A DNA stretch of 64,000 nt from Sphingomonas alba (lineage in GTDB: Bacteria; Pseudomonadota; Alphaproteobacteria; Sphingomonadales; Sphingomonadaceae). Within the stretch, counting starts at the first letter, position 1; every line of letters starts with the position of its first letter. The position numbers were made by a program, and so were the translations under genes. Under the pieces are notes generated by a model, which did no database searches, was not told the DNA's origin, and saw only the letters and a program-made list of their open reading frames with translations. The DNA lies in the NCBI RefSeq assembly GCF_023516555.1, contig NZ_JAMGBD010000001.1, positions 1 through 64,000 of the forward strand, written 5' to 3'. Positions 9,388 to 17,383 of the stretch are shown piece after piece.

Positions 9388-10668
9388 ATGAACCAGTTTT
9401 CCGGTGTCCTCGGCATCGTCGCCATCCTGGCGATCGCCTGGCTATTTTCCGCCAACCGCAAATCCATCCGGCTGCGCATTGTAGCTGCCGCTTTCGCACT
9501 GCAGGCGGTCATCGCGTTTTTGGTCCTAAAGACCACAGGAGGACGTGCCGTCATTCAGGGCATGTCGGAGGGCGTCGCGGCGTTGCTGGGTTACGCCGGC
9601 GAGGGAACGAAGTTTCTGTTCGGCGCGCTGGCGGGCGACAAGCTTGGCCAGAATTTCGCATTGCTGGCGCTGCCGGTGATCGTGTTCTTCGCGTCGCTGG
9701 TGTCGATCCTTTACTACCTCGGCGTCATGCAGCGGATCGTCCGTTGGGTAGGCGGCGCAATCGGCTGGGTAACGGGCATCAGCCGGGTCGAAAGCCTGGG
9801 TGCCGCAGCTAATATATTCGTTGGTCAATCCGAGAGCCCACTGGTCGTCCGGCCTTACTTGCCGGCGCTTCCTCCGAGCCACCTGTTCACGCTGATGACA
9901 GTCGGAATGGCGGGCGTCGCTGGGACAATCCTTGCCGCCTACGCTGGTCTGCTTGGGGAGCGGTACCTGCCGTTCCTGCTGGCAGCCGCCTTCATGTCAG
10001 CGCCTGGCGGCATCCTCATGGCCAAGATGATCATGCCGGACGAGATCGCGCCGAAGGGTGAATTGCCGCTCGAAGGCGGGGCAGTCGATACCGCGCCGGA
10101 GGACCATATCGAAGTTCATGGCTTCGAAGAAGGCGAACAGCCGGTGAACATCATCCAGGCGGCCGGGCAAGGCGCCCAAACGGGCGTCAAGCTCGCCGTC
10201 GCCGTCGGCGCCATGGTCCTGGCCTTCGTGGCGTTGGTGGCGCTCCTCAATGGCATCATCGGCGGGATCGGCCACTTGTTCCACCAGGATGGCTGGAGCT
10301 TGCAGGCAGGCCTTGGCGCGATCTTCGCCCCTGTCATGTACCTTATGGGCATCCCGTGGCAGGAAGCGGGGACTGCCGGCGGCCTCTTCGGCACCAAGAT
10401 CGTTCTCAACGAATTCGTGGCCTTCATTAATTTGGGCGACCCTGCCAATATTGCCGCCACGCTGAGCGACCGCAGCCGCGCAATTGTGATCTTCGCGCTC
10501 TGCGGATTTGCAAACTTCAGCTCGATCGCGATCCAGTTGGCCGTTGTCGGCAACCTTGCACCCAACCAGCGTCCAGTCATCGCGCGCCTCGGACTAAGGG
10601 CCCTTCTTGCCGGCTCGCTCGCCAATTTGATGAGCGCAGCGCTGGCAGGATTGATGATTCCAGCTTAA
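9388..10668 (+). CDS. Concentrative nucleoside transporter, NupC/CNT family
   Basis: A 426-residue inner-membrane nucleoside:cation symporter. The CNT signatures are present: GQSESPLVVRPYL near residue 148 (the nucleoside-binding region) and the C-terminal NEFVAFINL and GFANFSSIAIQL. There are about eight to ten hydrophobic segments and an unusually long hydrophilic linker (about residues 215-255, rich in Glu) between the two halves. It lies 22 bp after the LOG gene in a plus-strand run of kinase, phosphoribohydrolase, transporter and oxygenase, which points to uptake and breakdown of a nucleoside. Confidence 0.93.
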   Translation: MNQFSGVLGIVAILAIAWLFSANRKSIRLRIVAAAFALQAVIAFLVLKTTGGRAVIQGMSEGVAALLGYAGEGTKFLFGALAGDKLGQNFALLALPVIVFFASLVSILYYLGVMQRIVRWVGGAIGWVTGISRVESLGAAANIFVGQSESPLVVRPYLPALPPSHLFTLMTVGMAGVAGTILAAYAGLLGERYLPFLLAAAFMSAPGGILMAKMIMPDEIAPKGELPLEGGAVDTAPEDHIEVHGFEEGEQPVNIIQAAGQGAQTGVKLAVAVGAMVLAFVALVALLNGIIGGIGHLFHQDGWSLQAGLGAIFAPVMYLMGIPWQEAGTAGGLFGTKIVLNEFVAFINLGDPANIAATLSDRSRAIVIFALCGFANFSSIAIQLAVVGNLAPNQRPVIARLGLRALLAGSLANLMSAALAGLMIPA

Positions 10669-10677
10669 ATCAACGCC

Positions 10678-11625
10678 ATGACCACGATGACCGCCGATCA
10701 TATCGCATCGGTCAGCCTCAAAGAGGCCGACCGCGACCCAGACGCCTTTGCCCAGAAGCTTGGCCGCAGCTTCGAGGAATATGGCTTTGCCATTATTGCC
10801 GACCACGGCATTCCTGACGAGCTGATCCACAGGGCCGAGGAGAAGTCGAAGCAGTTCTTCGCTCTCCCGGAAGAGGCCAAGCGCAAATATCTCATCGAGG
10901 GGAAGGGCGGCGCCCGCGGCTACACGCCATTCGGGATCGAGACCGCCAAGGGCCACAAGGCGCATGACCTGAAGGAATTCTGGCACGTCGGCCGCGACCT
11001 GCCGGAAGGCCACAAGTTCAGTGCGCACATGCCGAACAACCTCTGGCCGTCCGAGGTGCCGAGTTTCCGGGACACGTTCGAGGAGCTGTTCACCACCTTC
11101 GACCGCACGGGCCTCAAGGTGTTGAGCGCGATCGCCCGTTACCTCGGCCTTGGCGAAGATTACTTCGTCGACACGGTGCACGAGGGCAATTCGGTCCTGC
11201 GCCTTTTGCATTATCCGCCACAGAGCGAGCCGACTGGCGAACACATCCGGGCCGGCGCCCATGAGGACATCAACACGATCACTCTGCTGCTCGGCGCTGA
11301 AGAAGCGGGACTTGAGCTCCTGACAAAGGACGGCCGCTGGATTCCGGTATCGCCCAAGCCCGGTGAACTGGTGATCAACATCGGTGACATGCTGCAGCGA
11401 TTGACCAACGGACGCCTGCGGTCGACCTCACACCGTGTGGTCAATCCCACGCCGGATCGGGCATCGAACGCGCGTTATTCCATGCCTTTCTTCCTGCACT
11501 TCCGCTCCGATTTCCTGATCGAAGCGCTGCCGGGCACGGTGCCCGCGGGCGAGAAGCCGAAATGGGCGCCGATTACGGCGGACGGCTATCTCCAGGAGCG
11601 GCTCCGCGAGATCAAGCTGAAGTAG
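10678..11625 (+). CDS. 2-oxoglutarate/Fe(II)-dependent oxygenase, isopenicillin N synthase family
   Basis: A 315-residue DIOX_N plus 2OG-FeII_Oxy protein. The iron facial triad is complete: His195, Asp197 and His252 (contexts AHEDINT and TSHRV). The co-substrate-binding Arg266-x-Ser268 is also present (RYSMPFF). The closest generic annotation is isopenicillin N synthase-like, but with Arg-x-Ser it should use 2-oxoglutarate. It follows the nucleoside transporter by nine bases, so the real substrate may be a nucleoside or base; that is inference from context. ATG 10678 is taken; a second ATG at 10687 is possible. Confidence 0.88.
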   Translation: MTTMTADHIASVSLKEADRDPDAFAQKLGRSFEEYGFAIIADHGIPDELIHRAEEKSKQFFALPEEAKRKYLIEGKGGARGYTPFGIETAKGHKAHDLKEFWHVGRDLPEGHKFSAHMPNNLWPSEVPSFRDTFEELFTTFDRTGLKVLSAIARYLGLGEDYFVDTVHEGNSVLRLLHYPPQSEPTGEHIRAGAHEDINTITLLLGAEEAGLELLTKDGRWIPVSPKPGELVINIGDMLQRLTNGRLRSTSHRVVNPTPDRASNARYSMPFFLHFRSDFLIEALPGTVPAGEKPKWAPITADGYLQERLREIKLK

Positions 11626-11707
11626 GGCGTCCGGGGGACGTCCGTGCTGAAGCTTGCTGAAGTAGGTTTCATCCTGAGTTCATGACCGCATGTCTAGGCG
11701 CAACCCT

Positions 11708-12193
11708 ATGACAAAGCTGCCTTTCCTGGGGCTGGCCGTGCTTGCACTTGCTTCGTCTGCGAGCGCCGATCCGCGCGAGACCAGTCCCAACGACAAATCG
11801 TGCGACAGTCCGTCGCTGCCGACGATGACCGTGCATGTGACCGGCCTCAAGAGCGGGGCCGGCTCGGTGCGTGTGCAGGCCTATGGCGCGTCGGGTTTCC
11901 TTTCCAAGGGCAAATGGATCCGGCGGGTCGACATGCCGCTGAACGGACGCCGTTCCGTTGACGTCTGCGTGCCTTTGCCCAAAGCCGGCCAATATGCCTT
12001 CGTGGTCCGTCACGATGCCAATGTGAACCGCAAGTCGGACTGGAACGACGGCGGCGGTTTCTCCCGCAACCCGAAGTTGTCGCTAATGGGCAAGCCGAGT
12101 TTCGGCCAAACCGCAATTTCGGTCAGCGGGCGCGAGCGGACCAGCGTCGTGATGAACTATCGCAGCGGCCTGTCGGTCAGGCCGATCGGCTAA
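11708..12193 (+). CDS. DUF2141 domain secreted protein
   Basis: A 161-residue protein with an N-terminal signal peptide (MTKLPFLGLAVLALASSASA, cleavage after Ala-Ser-Ala). The remainder fits DUF2141: MTVHVTGLKSGAGSVRVQAYG, then a beta-rich region with Gln-Tyr-Ala-Phe-Val-Val-Arg-His-Asp-Ala-Asn and the C-terminal GFSRNP...GKPSFGQTAI. Function is unknown; a periplasmic or secreted location is likely. I start at ATG 11708 because it opens the signal peptide; ATG 11690 would add six polar residues. It converges on the cytidine deaminase gene with shared stop bases CTAA. Confidence 0.85.
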   Translation: MTKLPFLGLAVLALASSASADPRETSPNDKSCDSPSLPTMTVHVTGLKSGAGSVRVQAYGASGFLSKGKWIRRVDMPLNGRRSVDVCVPLPKAGQYAFVVRHDANVNRKSDWNDGGGFSRNPKLSLMGKPSFGQTAISVSGRERTSVVMNYRSGLSVRPIG

Positions 12194-12633
12194 GCCGCGT
12201 CGCCGAGGTTGGCCGGCCCGAAGCCATGCGGAATGAGTTCCGAGATTCGGTGGTTTTCCACCTGGTCGCCGTTGCCGTTGGCGCAAATGATCTCGACATC
12301 GTTACCCGACAATTGCGCCGCTTCCAGAATCGCCTGTCGGCAACCGCCACAGGGCGTGCAGACTATGTTGCCTGAGAGGCTGGCGCCCGACCCGTCGCCG
12401 CCGGCGACGGCAATGCGCGCGACCTTGTCGAGCCCGAATGCGTGCTGGGCTGCGGTGAGCGTGCTCTGCTCGGCGCAAAGGCCAAGACGGTAGCAGGCGT
12501 TCTCCATATTGGCGCCTGTCACGACCTCGCCATCGACCGATTCTATCGCGCAGCCGACCGAAAAGCCGGAATAGGGAGCGTAAGCGCGTAGTGCGGCCTC
12601 TCGGGCCTTTTCGATCAGTTGCCGGTCGTACAT
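12190..12633 (-). CDS. cdd: Cytidine deaminase
   Basis: A 147-residue homotetrameric-type cytidine deaminase, converting cytidine and deoxycytidine to uridine forms in the cytosol. The zinc site is complete: Cys53-Ala-Glu55 (catalytic glutamate) and Pro94-Cys95-Gly-Gly-Cys98. The substrate-binding NMENACY is at residues 42-48. The start MYDRQLIEKAREA is family-like; a longer frame upstream would add 34 residues of no similarity and run into the divergent gene's start. It fits the nucleoside salvage surroundings. Confidence 0.95.
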   Translation of the reverse strand: MYDRQLIEKAREAALRAYAPYSGFSVGCAIESVDGEVVTGANMENACYRLGLCAEQSTLTAAQHAFGLDKVARIAVAGGDGSGASLSGNIVCTPCGGCRQAILEAAQLSGNDVEIICANGNGDQVENHRISELIPHGFGPANLGDAA

Positions 12634-12679
12634 GAGGTGCGACCATAGAAGCTGCGCTGCGATGAGCGAAGGAAAAGTA

Positions 12680-14371
12680 ATGCGTTGGAAGATTGCCCTT
12701 GCACCGATGCTGGCATTGGCCGCCTGTACGACCACGCCCCGGCCGATTGCGTCCGTCGCTCAAGGACCGGTCGAGGTGCAGATTCTCGCCTTCAACGACT
12801 TCCACGGCAATATCGAGACCCCGCCCGCGGTTGAGGTGACGAACCTTGACGGGACCAAGCAGAAGATCGTCACTGGCGGCGCGGCGAACCTTGCGGGAGC
12901 GCTGGCTCAGGCCCGGACTGGCCAGCCCCACACCGTCACCGTCTCGGCCGGCGACACGATCGGCGCATCCCCGTTGATTTCCGCCAATTATCTAGACGAG
13001 CCGACGATTGCCGCGATGAACTTGCTGGGCCTTGAGTTCAATTCCGTCGGCAACCACGAATTCGACAAGGGCGGCGACGAGCTCAAGCGCATGCAGAACG
13101 GCGGCTGCGCCAAGTTTACTCGCCGCCAGCCTTGCGCGGTGGATCCTTTTGCCGGCGCCAAGTTCCGCTACCTCGCCGCCAACGTCATCGGCCCCGACGG
13201 CCAGACGTTGTTTCCCGCAACCGGCATCAAGCGCTTTGGCAGCGGCACCGGCGCTGTCACCATCGGGTTCATCGGTATGACGCTCCGGGGAACCGCCAAC
13301 ATCGTCACGCCGTCCGGCGTCAAGGGCCTGACTTTCGCCGATGAAGCCGCCACGGCAAATGCGTTGGTGCCTGGCTTGAAGGCACAGGGAGCAGACGCCA
13401 TCGTCTTGCTGGTCCACCAGGGCGGGAAGACCAAGGCTTTCACGACCGGCAATGACTGCAACGGCCTCGATGGCGCGATCTTGCCGATCCTCGCCAAGCT
13501 CGACCCGGCCATCACGACCGTCGTTTCTGGTCACACGCACTGGGCCTATGTCTGCCAGAATGGCGAAGGCGGCACGGCCGGCGGCCGGCTGCTCACGAGC
13601 GCCGGCAAGAACGGCTATTTCTTCACCGATATTCGCCTCGATTTCGATCCCGCCACCCATCGGCTGATCAGTCAACGAGCATCGAACTTGACGGTCGGGA
13701 CTGGTGAGCGCGGGCAGGCGCCGGCGGTCGAAGCGCTAGTCGCCCGTTACGCCACGGCAGTCGCTCCAGTCGCCAACCGCATCATCGGTCACCTGACGGC
13801 GACGGCAACTCGCGACGAGAACGACTGGGAAAGCGCTGCGTCCGACCTCATCGCCGATTCCATGCTGGCCGCCACCAAGGCGCTCGACATGGGTGGTGCC
13901 CAGCTTGCCTTGGTGAACGTCACGGGCGTTCGCGTCGCCATTCCGGCGGGCGATGTCCGCTACGCCGATGCGTTTTCGATGATGCCGTTCGGGAACAACC
14001 TCCTAGTCATGACCCTGACAGGTGCCCAGTTGAAGCATGTCATCGAACAGCAGTTCGCAGGTTCGAACCGCGCAAACGGCCGTCCCGCCGCGCTCGGCCC
14101 GTCGTCCGGCTTCAACTACACCGTCGATCTCAGCCGCCCGAGCGGAGAACGCGTCGTCGCGATGACGTTGAACGGGAAGTCCGTCGTGCCGACCGGCCGC
14201 TACCGCGTGGTGGTAAACAACTATTTGGCTTCCGGCGGTGATGGCCTGTCAGGCTTTACTGAGGGCACCGACATCACTGACAAAGGCATGGTCGACCTTG
14301 ATGCACTCGTCGACTGGATCGCGAAGGGACAGACGCCACCCAAGCCGGATCGGGTGGGCGTTCGCAGCTAG
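12680..14371 (+). CDS. Lipoprotein 5'-nucleotidase / bifunctional metallophosphatase (UshA-like)
   Basis: A 563-residue protein with a lipoprotein signal (lipobox LAAC, Cys16), so it is probably anchored in the cell envelope. The metallophosphatase domain has FNDFHGN (39-44), GNHEFDKGG and SGHTHWAY; the 5'-nucleotidase C-terminal domain has the pattern NVTGVR and PFGNNL. Family enzymes dephosphorylate extracellular nucleotides to nucleosides, some with 2',3'-cyclic phosphodiesterase activity. ATG 12680 is preceded by AAGGAAAAG; the reading frame is open from 12632. It diverges from cdd and converges on the AMP nucleosidase gene with the shared stop bases CTAG. It would feed the nucleoside transporter nearby. 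Confidence 0.93.
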   Translation: MRWKIALAPMLALAACTTTPRPIASVAQGPVEVQILAFNDFHGNIETPPAVEVTNLDGTKQKIVTGGAANLAGALAQARTGQPHTVTVSAGDTIGASPLISANYLDEPTIAAMNLLGLEFNSVGNHEFDKGGDELKRMQNGGCAKFTRRQPCAVDPFAGAKFRYLAANVIGPDGQTLFPATGIKRFGSGTGAVTIGFIGMTLRGTANIVTPSGVKGLTFADEAATANALVPGLKAQGADAIVLLVHQGGKTKAFTTGNDCNGLDGAILPILAKLDPAITTVVSGHTHWAYVCQNGEGGTAGGRLLTSAGKNGYFFTDIRLDFDPATHRLISQRASNLTVGTGERGQAPAVEALVARYATAVAPVANRIIGHLTATATRDENDWESAASDLIADSMLAATKALDMGGAQLALVNVTGVRVAIPAGDVRYADAFSMMPFGNNLLVMTLTGAQLKHVIEQQFAGSNRANGRPAALGPSSGFNYTVDLSRPSGERVVAMTLNGKSVVPTGRYRVVVNNYLASGGDGLSGFTEGTDITDKGMVDLDALVDWIAKGQTPPKPDRVGVRS

Positions 14372-15816
14372 CGCAGCGGCGGTTCGTCGAAGCTGCGCAG
14401 CTTCCGGCTGTGGAGGTCGTCGCCCTCGCGCTTGAGCAGGGTCAGCGTCTCGATGCCGATCTTCAAATGCTGGCTGATCGCGCGCTCGTAGAAGGCATTG
14501 GCCTGGCCCGGGAGTTTCAGCTCCCCGTGTAACGGCTTGTCTGAGACGCAAAGCAGCGTGCCGTAGGGCACTCGGAACCGGTAACCCTGCGCGGCGACCG
14601 TCGCCGATTCCATGTCGATGCCGACTGCCCGACTCTGGTTGAAGCGCAGCGCCGAGAGTGTGTAGCGCAGCTCCCAGTTGCGATCGTCGGTGGTGACGAC
14701 GGTCCCGGTGCGCAGGCGGCGCTTGACGCTGTCTTCATCTTCGCCGGTGACCAGCACCGCCGCATCGAACAGCGCCTTCTGCACTTCGGCGATGGCGGGG
14801 AGCGGCACTTCCGGCGGCAGCACATCGTCGAGGACATGGTCGTCGCGCAAATAAGCGTGGGCGAGCACGTAGTCGCCGATCGTCTGGCTGGGGCGGAGGC
14901 CGCCGCAGTGGCCGATCATGAGCCAGGCTTCCGGCCGCAGCACCGCAATATGGTCGCAAATCGTCTTGGCGTTGCTTGGCCCCACGCCGATATTGACGAG
15001 GGTCACGCCGTCGCCGTCCGCCGTCATCAGGTGGTAGGCCGGCATTTGGTGCCGCCGCCAGACACCGGCAGCGATCTGTGCCTCCGCGTCGGCGAGGCCG
15101 CCTGCCTCATAAACGCCGCCCGGAACCGACAGTCCGATGAACGGGCTGTCGGGCTGGCGGAGAGCGTCGATTGCGAAGCGAACGAACTCGTCGACGTAGC
15201 GGACGTAGTTGGTGAAGAGGACGAAATGCTGGAAATGCTCCGCCGGCGTCCCGCTATAGTGACGGAGCCGTGCCAGGCTAAAGTCGGTGCGCGGCCCATC
15301 GAACAGGGCAAGCGGGCGAATGCCTTGCGATGTGTCATAGACGCCGTCGGCAATCTCGTCGCCGATGTGGACCAGCTCGGTTGAGGGGAACCAGCGCGAC
15401 AGTTCGGCGGTGCTCATGCCGCCGAGTTCCAGCTCGGCGCCGTCGATCACATAGGGGTAGCTGATCTCGCTGGCCGATCGGCCGACCGTGACGTCGACGC
15501 CATAATCGCGGATCAAATGGCCTAGCTGTTCGGCCAAGTAGGCGCGGAACAGTTGGGGCCGTGCAATCGAGCTAACATAGATGCCCGGTTGGTTGAGCCG
15601 GGCGAAGGCGCGCGCTGAGCTGGGAGGCGGTCCTTCGGGCTCGTAGGCGATTCGCAGTTCAGGATACGCAAAGGCGCCAACGTCCCTGGCGTTGCGGTCG
15701 GGACGAACCCCATCGCGGGCATAAGCGTTTAGGGCAGCGCGCAAATTGGCGACGGAGCTGTCGTAGATGGCCTCCAGTTCGTCGAGGATGGCCGGAATCT
15801 GGTCAATCGATGTCAT
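14368..15816 (-). CDS. amn: AMP nucleosidase
   Basis: A 482-residue two-domain enzyme that splits AMP into adenine and ribose 5-phosphate in the cytosol. The N-terminal AMNp_N domain (about residues 10-190, with SYPYVIDGAEL) is followed by a PNP/UDP-phosphorylase-type domain with NIGVGPSNAKTI, GHCGGLRPSQ and the catalytic region AVGIDMESATVAAQGYR. Length agrees with the family. It diverges from the MarR gene, with the palindromic operator between the two starts, so its expression may be touched by that regulator. Confidence 0.94.
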   Translation of the reverse strand: MTSIDQIPAILDELEAIYDSSVANLRAALNAYARDGVRPDRNARDVGAFAYPELRIAYEPEGPPPSSARAFARLNQPGIYVSSIARPQLFRAYLAEQLGHLIRDYGVDVTVGRSASEISYPYVIDGAELELGGMSTAELSRWFPSTELVHIGDEIADGVYDTSQGIRPLALFDGPRTDFSLARLRHYSGTPAEHFQHFVLFTNYVRYVDEFVRFAIDALRQPDSPFIGLSVPGGVYEAGGLADAEAQIAAGVWRRHQMPAYHLMTADGDGVTLVNIGVGPSNAKTICDHIAVLRPEAWLMIGHCGGLRPSQTIGDYVLAHAYLRDDHVLDDVLPPEVPLPAIAEVQKALFDAAVLVTGEDEDSVKRRLRTGTVVTTDDRNWELRYTLSALRFNQSRAVGIDMESATVAAQGYRFRVPYGTLLCVSDKPLHGELKLPGQANAFYERAISQHLKIGIETLTLLKREGDDLHSRKLRSFDEPPLR

Positions 15817-15867
15817 GCGCCATTCGCTTGGCCGGACTGCTCAGCGGATGCAAGAAGCAGGTTGATT

Positions 15868-15885
15868 TAATAAGCACACTTATTA
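15868..15885. promoter_or_regulatory. Putative MarR operator
   Basis: A perfect inverted repeat TAATAAG (15868-15874) and CTTATTA (15879-15885) with the 4-bp centre CACA. It ends 12 bp before the marR start codon and lies between the divergent amn and marR genes. AT-rich palindromes of this size are typical of MarR-family operators, so this is the probable autoregulatory site of the marR-emrAB operon. Confidence 0.75.
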
Positions 15886-15896
15886 TATGCAGGCGC

Positions 15897-16334
15897 ATGG
15901 AAACACTTCCGTTTGAGATTGCCGAGACCGCGCATGCGTTGCGGCGGGCCTTCGATCGCCGGGCCGCGACGCTGGGCGTGACGCGAGCGCAGTGGAAGGT
16001 GCTGTTCCGGGTGGACCGGCAGCCTGGGCTTCGTCAGGTCGAGCTTGCGGACATCCTCGATGTCGAGCCGATTACACTTTGCCGCATTGTCGATCGGCTG
16101 GAGGAGGCTGGCCTCGTCGAGCGTCAGCGCGACCCCGCAGATCGCCGCGCCTGGCGCCTGGAAGTGACCGGCCAGGCCGCGCCGCTGATCGCCAAACTCA
16201 GGGCTTTGGCCGACGACCTCATGGCTGAAGCATTCGCCGGTCTTTCGGAACCGGAGCTGGAGTTGATGCGGACCAAACTCACCAAGATCCGCAACAATCT
16301 GACCGCAAATCCCCAGGGCAGGATGACCGCATGA
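15897..16334 (+). CDS. MarR-family transcriptional regulator of the efflux operon
   Basis: A 145-residue winged-helix repressor. The DNA-binding part is at about residues 33-100: RQVELADILDVEPITLCRIVDRLEEAGLVERQRDPADRR is read across the recognition helix and wing. The start METLPFEIAE is chosen over a longer frame because the operator palindrome would otherwise lie inside the gene. The stop overlaps the emrA start (ATGA), so it heads the operon. Such regulators usually lose DNA affinity on binding phenolic or lipophilic compounds exported by the pump. Confidence 0.93.
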   Translation: METLPFEIAETAHALRRAFDRRAATLGVTRAQWKVLFRVDRQPGLRQVELADILDVEPITLCRIVDRLEEAGLVERQRDPADRRAWRLEVTGQAAPLIAKLRALADDLMAEAFAGLSEPELELMRTKLTKIRNNLTANPQGRMTA

Positions 16335-17383
16335 ACAAGATGCAGGCTGTGACCGTCGAAGAGGCGGAGGCCGCGCCGGCGCCTAAGAAGCGGAAGCGGA
16401 TTGCCGTCCGGAAGACGCGCTGGGGCGTGATGCTGGCCATCCCGCTGATCATCCTCGCCGTCCTCGCTTATTGGTGGATGACGAGCGGATCGACGGTCAG
16501 CACCGACAATGCGGCGGTGAAGCAGGACATCGTCTCCGTCGCGCCGCAGATCAACGGCCCGCTGATCGAGGTCGACGTCAAGAACGGCGACAACGTCAAG
16601 CAAGGCCAGGTGCTCTACCGCATCGATCCGGAGCCCTTCCGGGTCGCGCTGCTCGATGCGGAAGCGAAACTCGCCGCGGCGCAATTGCAAACGAGCCAGC
16701 TGAGGACGCAGGCCGCCGGAACCAGCGGCGACATTGCCGGTGCGCAAGCGAACTTGTCGATCAAGCAGAACGCGCTTGGCCGGCAGCAGGCGCTGCTGAA
16801 GCGCGGGTTCACAACCAAAGCCGACTACGAGGACGCGCTCAACGAGGTGAAGGCGGCCGAGACGCAACTCTCCGATGCGCGTGCCCGTTCAGCCAATGCA
16901 TCGGCCGCGATCGCTACAGGTGAGCAGCCCTCGATTGCAGCGGCGCTGGCGGCCGTTGCCAAGGCGAAGCTCGATCTAAAGCGAACAACCGTCGTCGCGC
17001 CAATGGCCGGACAAATCGCCAATGCCGATCGCGTGCAGGTCGGCAATATGGCCGTGATCGGGGTCGGAATGCTTTCGCTGGTCCGTAGCAAGGGCGCCTG
17101 GGTCGATGCCAATTTCAAGGAAAAGGACGTCGGCCGGATCGTCCCGGGCCAGAAGGTCAAGATCAAGATCGACGCCTACCCGGGAACCGCCTTCCAAGGG
17201 CATGTCCAGAGCATTGGCGCCGGTACCGGCAGCGAGTTCTCGATCCTTCCGGCCCAAAATGCCAATGGCAATTGGGTGAAGGTCACGCAGCGCGTCCCAG
17301 TCCGCATCGCTTTCGACGGCAAGACCGACAAGCCGCTGATTGCCGGCCTTTCGGCTGACGTCACCGTCTACCTCGACGACTAG
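16331..17383 (+). CDS. emrA: HlyD/EmrA-type periplasmic adaptor of a multidrug efflux pump
   Basis: A 350-residue membrane-fusion protein. A basic N-terminus, one transmembrane helix (about residues 33-52), a barrel-sandwich hybrid half-motif (VKNGDNVKQGQVLYRIDPEPF), a long coiled-coil hairpin rich in Ala, Gln and Lys (about 110-225), and the second lipoyl half (KRTTVVAPMAGQI) are seen in order. It links the inner-membrane transporter EmrB to an outer-membrane channel. It is coupled to marR upstream and to emrB downstream (one-base overlap). Confidence 0.93.
   Translation: MNKMQAVTVEEAEAAPAPKKRKRIAVRKTRWGVMLAIPLIILAVLAYWWMTSGSTVSTDNAAVKQDIVSVAPQINGPLIEVDVKNGDNVKQGQVLYRIDPEPFRVALLDAEAKLAAAQLQTSQLRTQAAGTSGDIAGAQANLSIKQNALGRQQALLKRGFTTKADYEDALNEVKAAETQLSDARARSANASAAIATGEQPSIAAALAAVAKAKLDLKRTTVVAPMAGQIANADRVQVGNMAVIGVGMLSLVRSKGAWVDANFKEKDVGRIVPGQKVKIKIDAYPGTAFQGHVQSIGAGTGSEFSILPAQNANGNWVKVTQRVPVRIAFDGKTDKPLIAGLSADVTVYLDD

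Noticed and set aside
11640-11670. Repeated GTCC/GGAC and GCTGAAG words after the 2OG oxygenase gene
   Set aside because: Arms too short and no T tract, so not called as a terminator.
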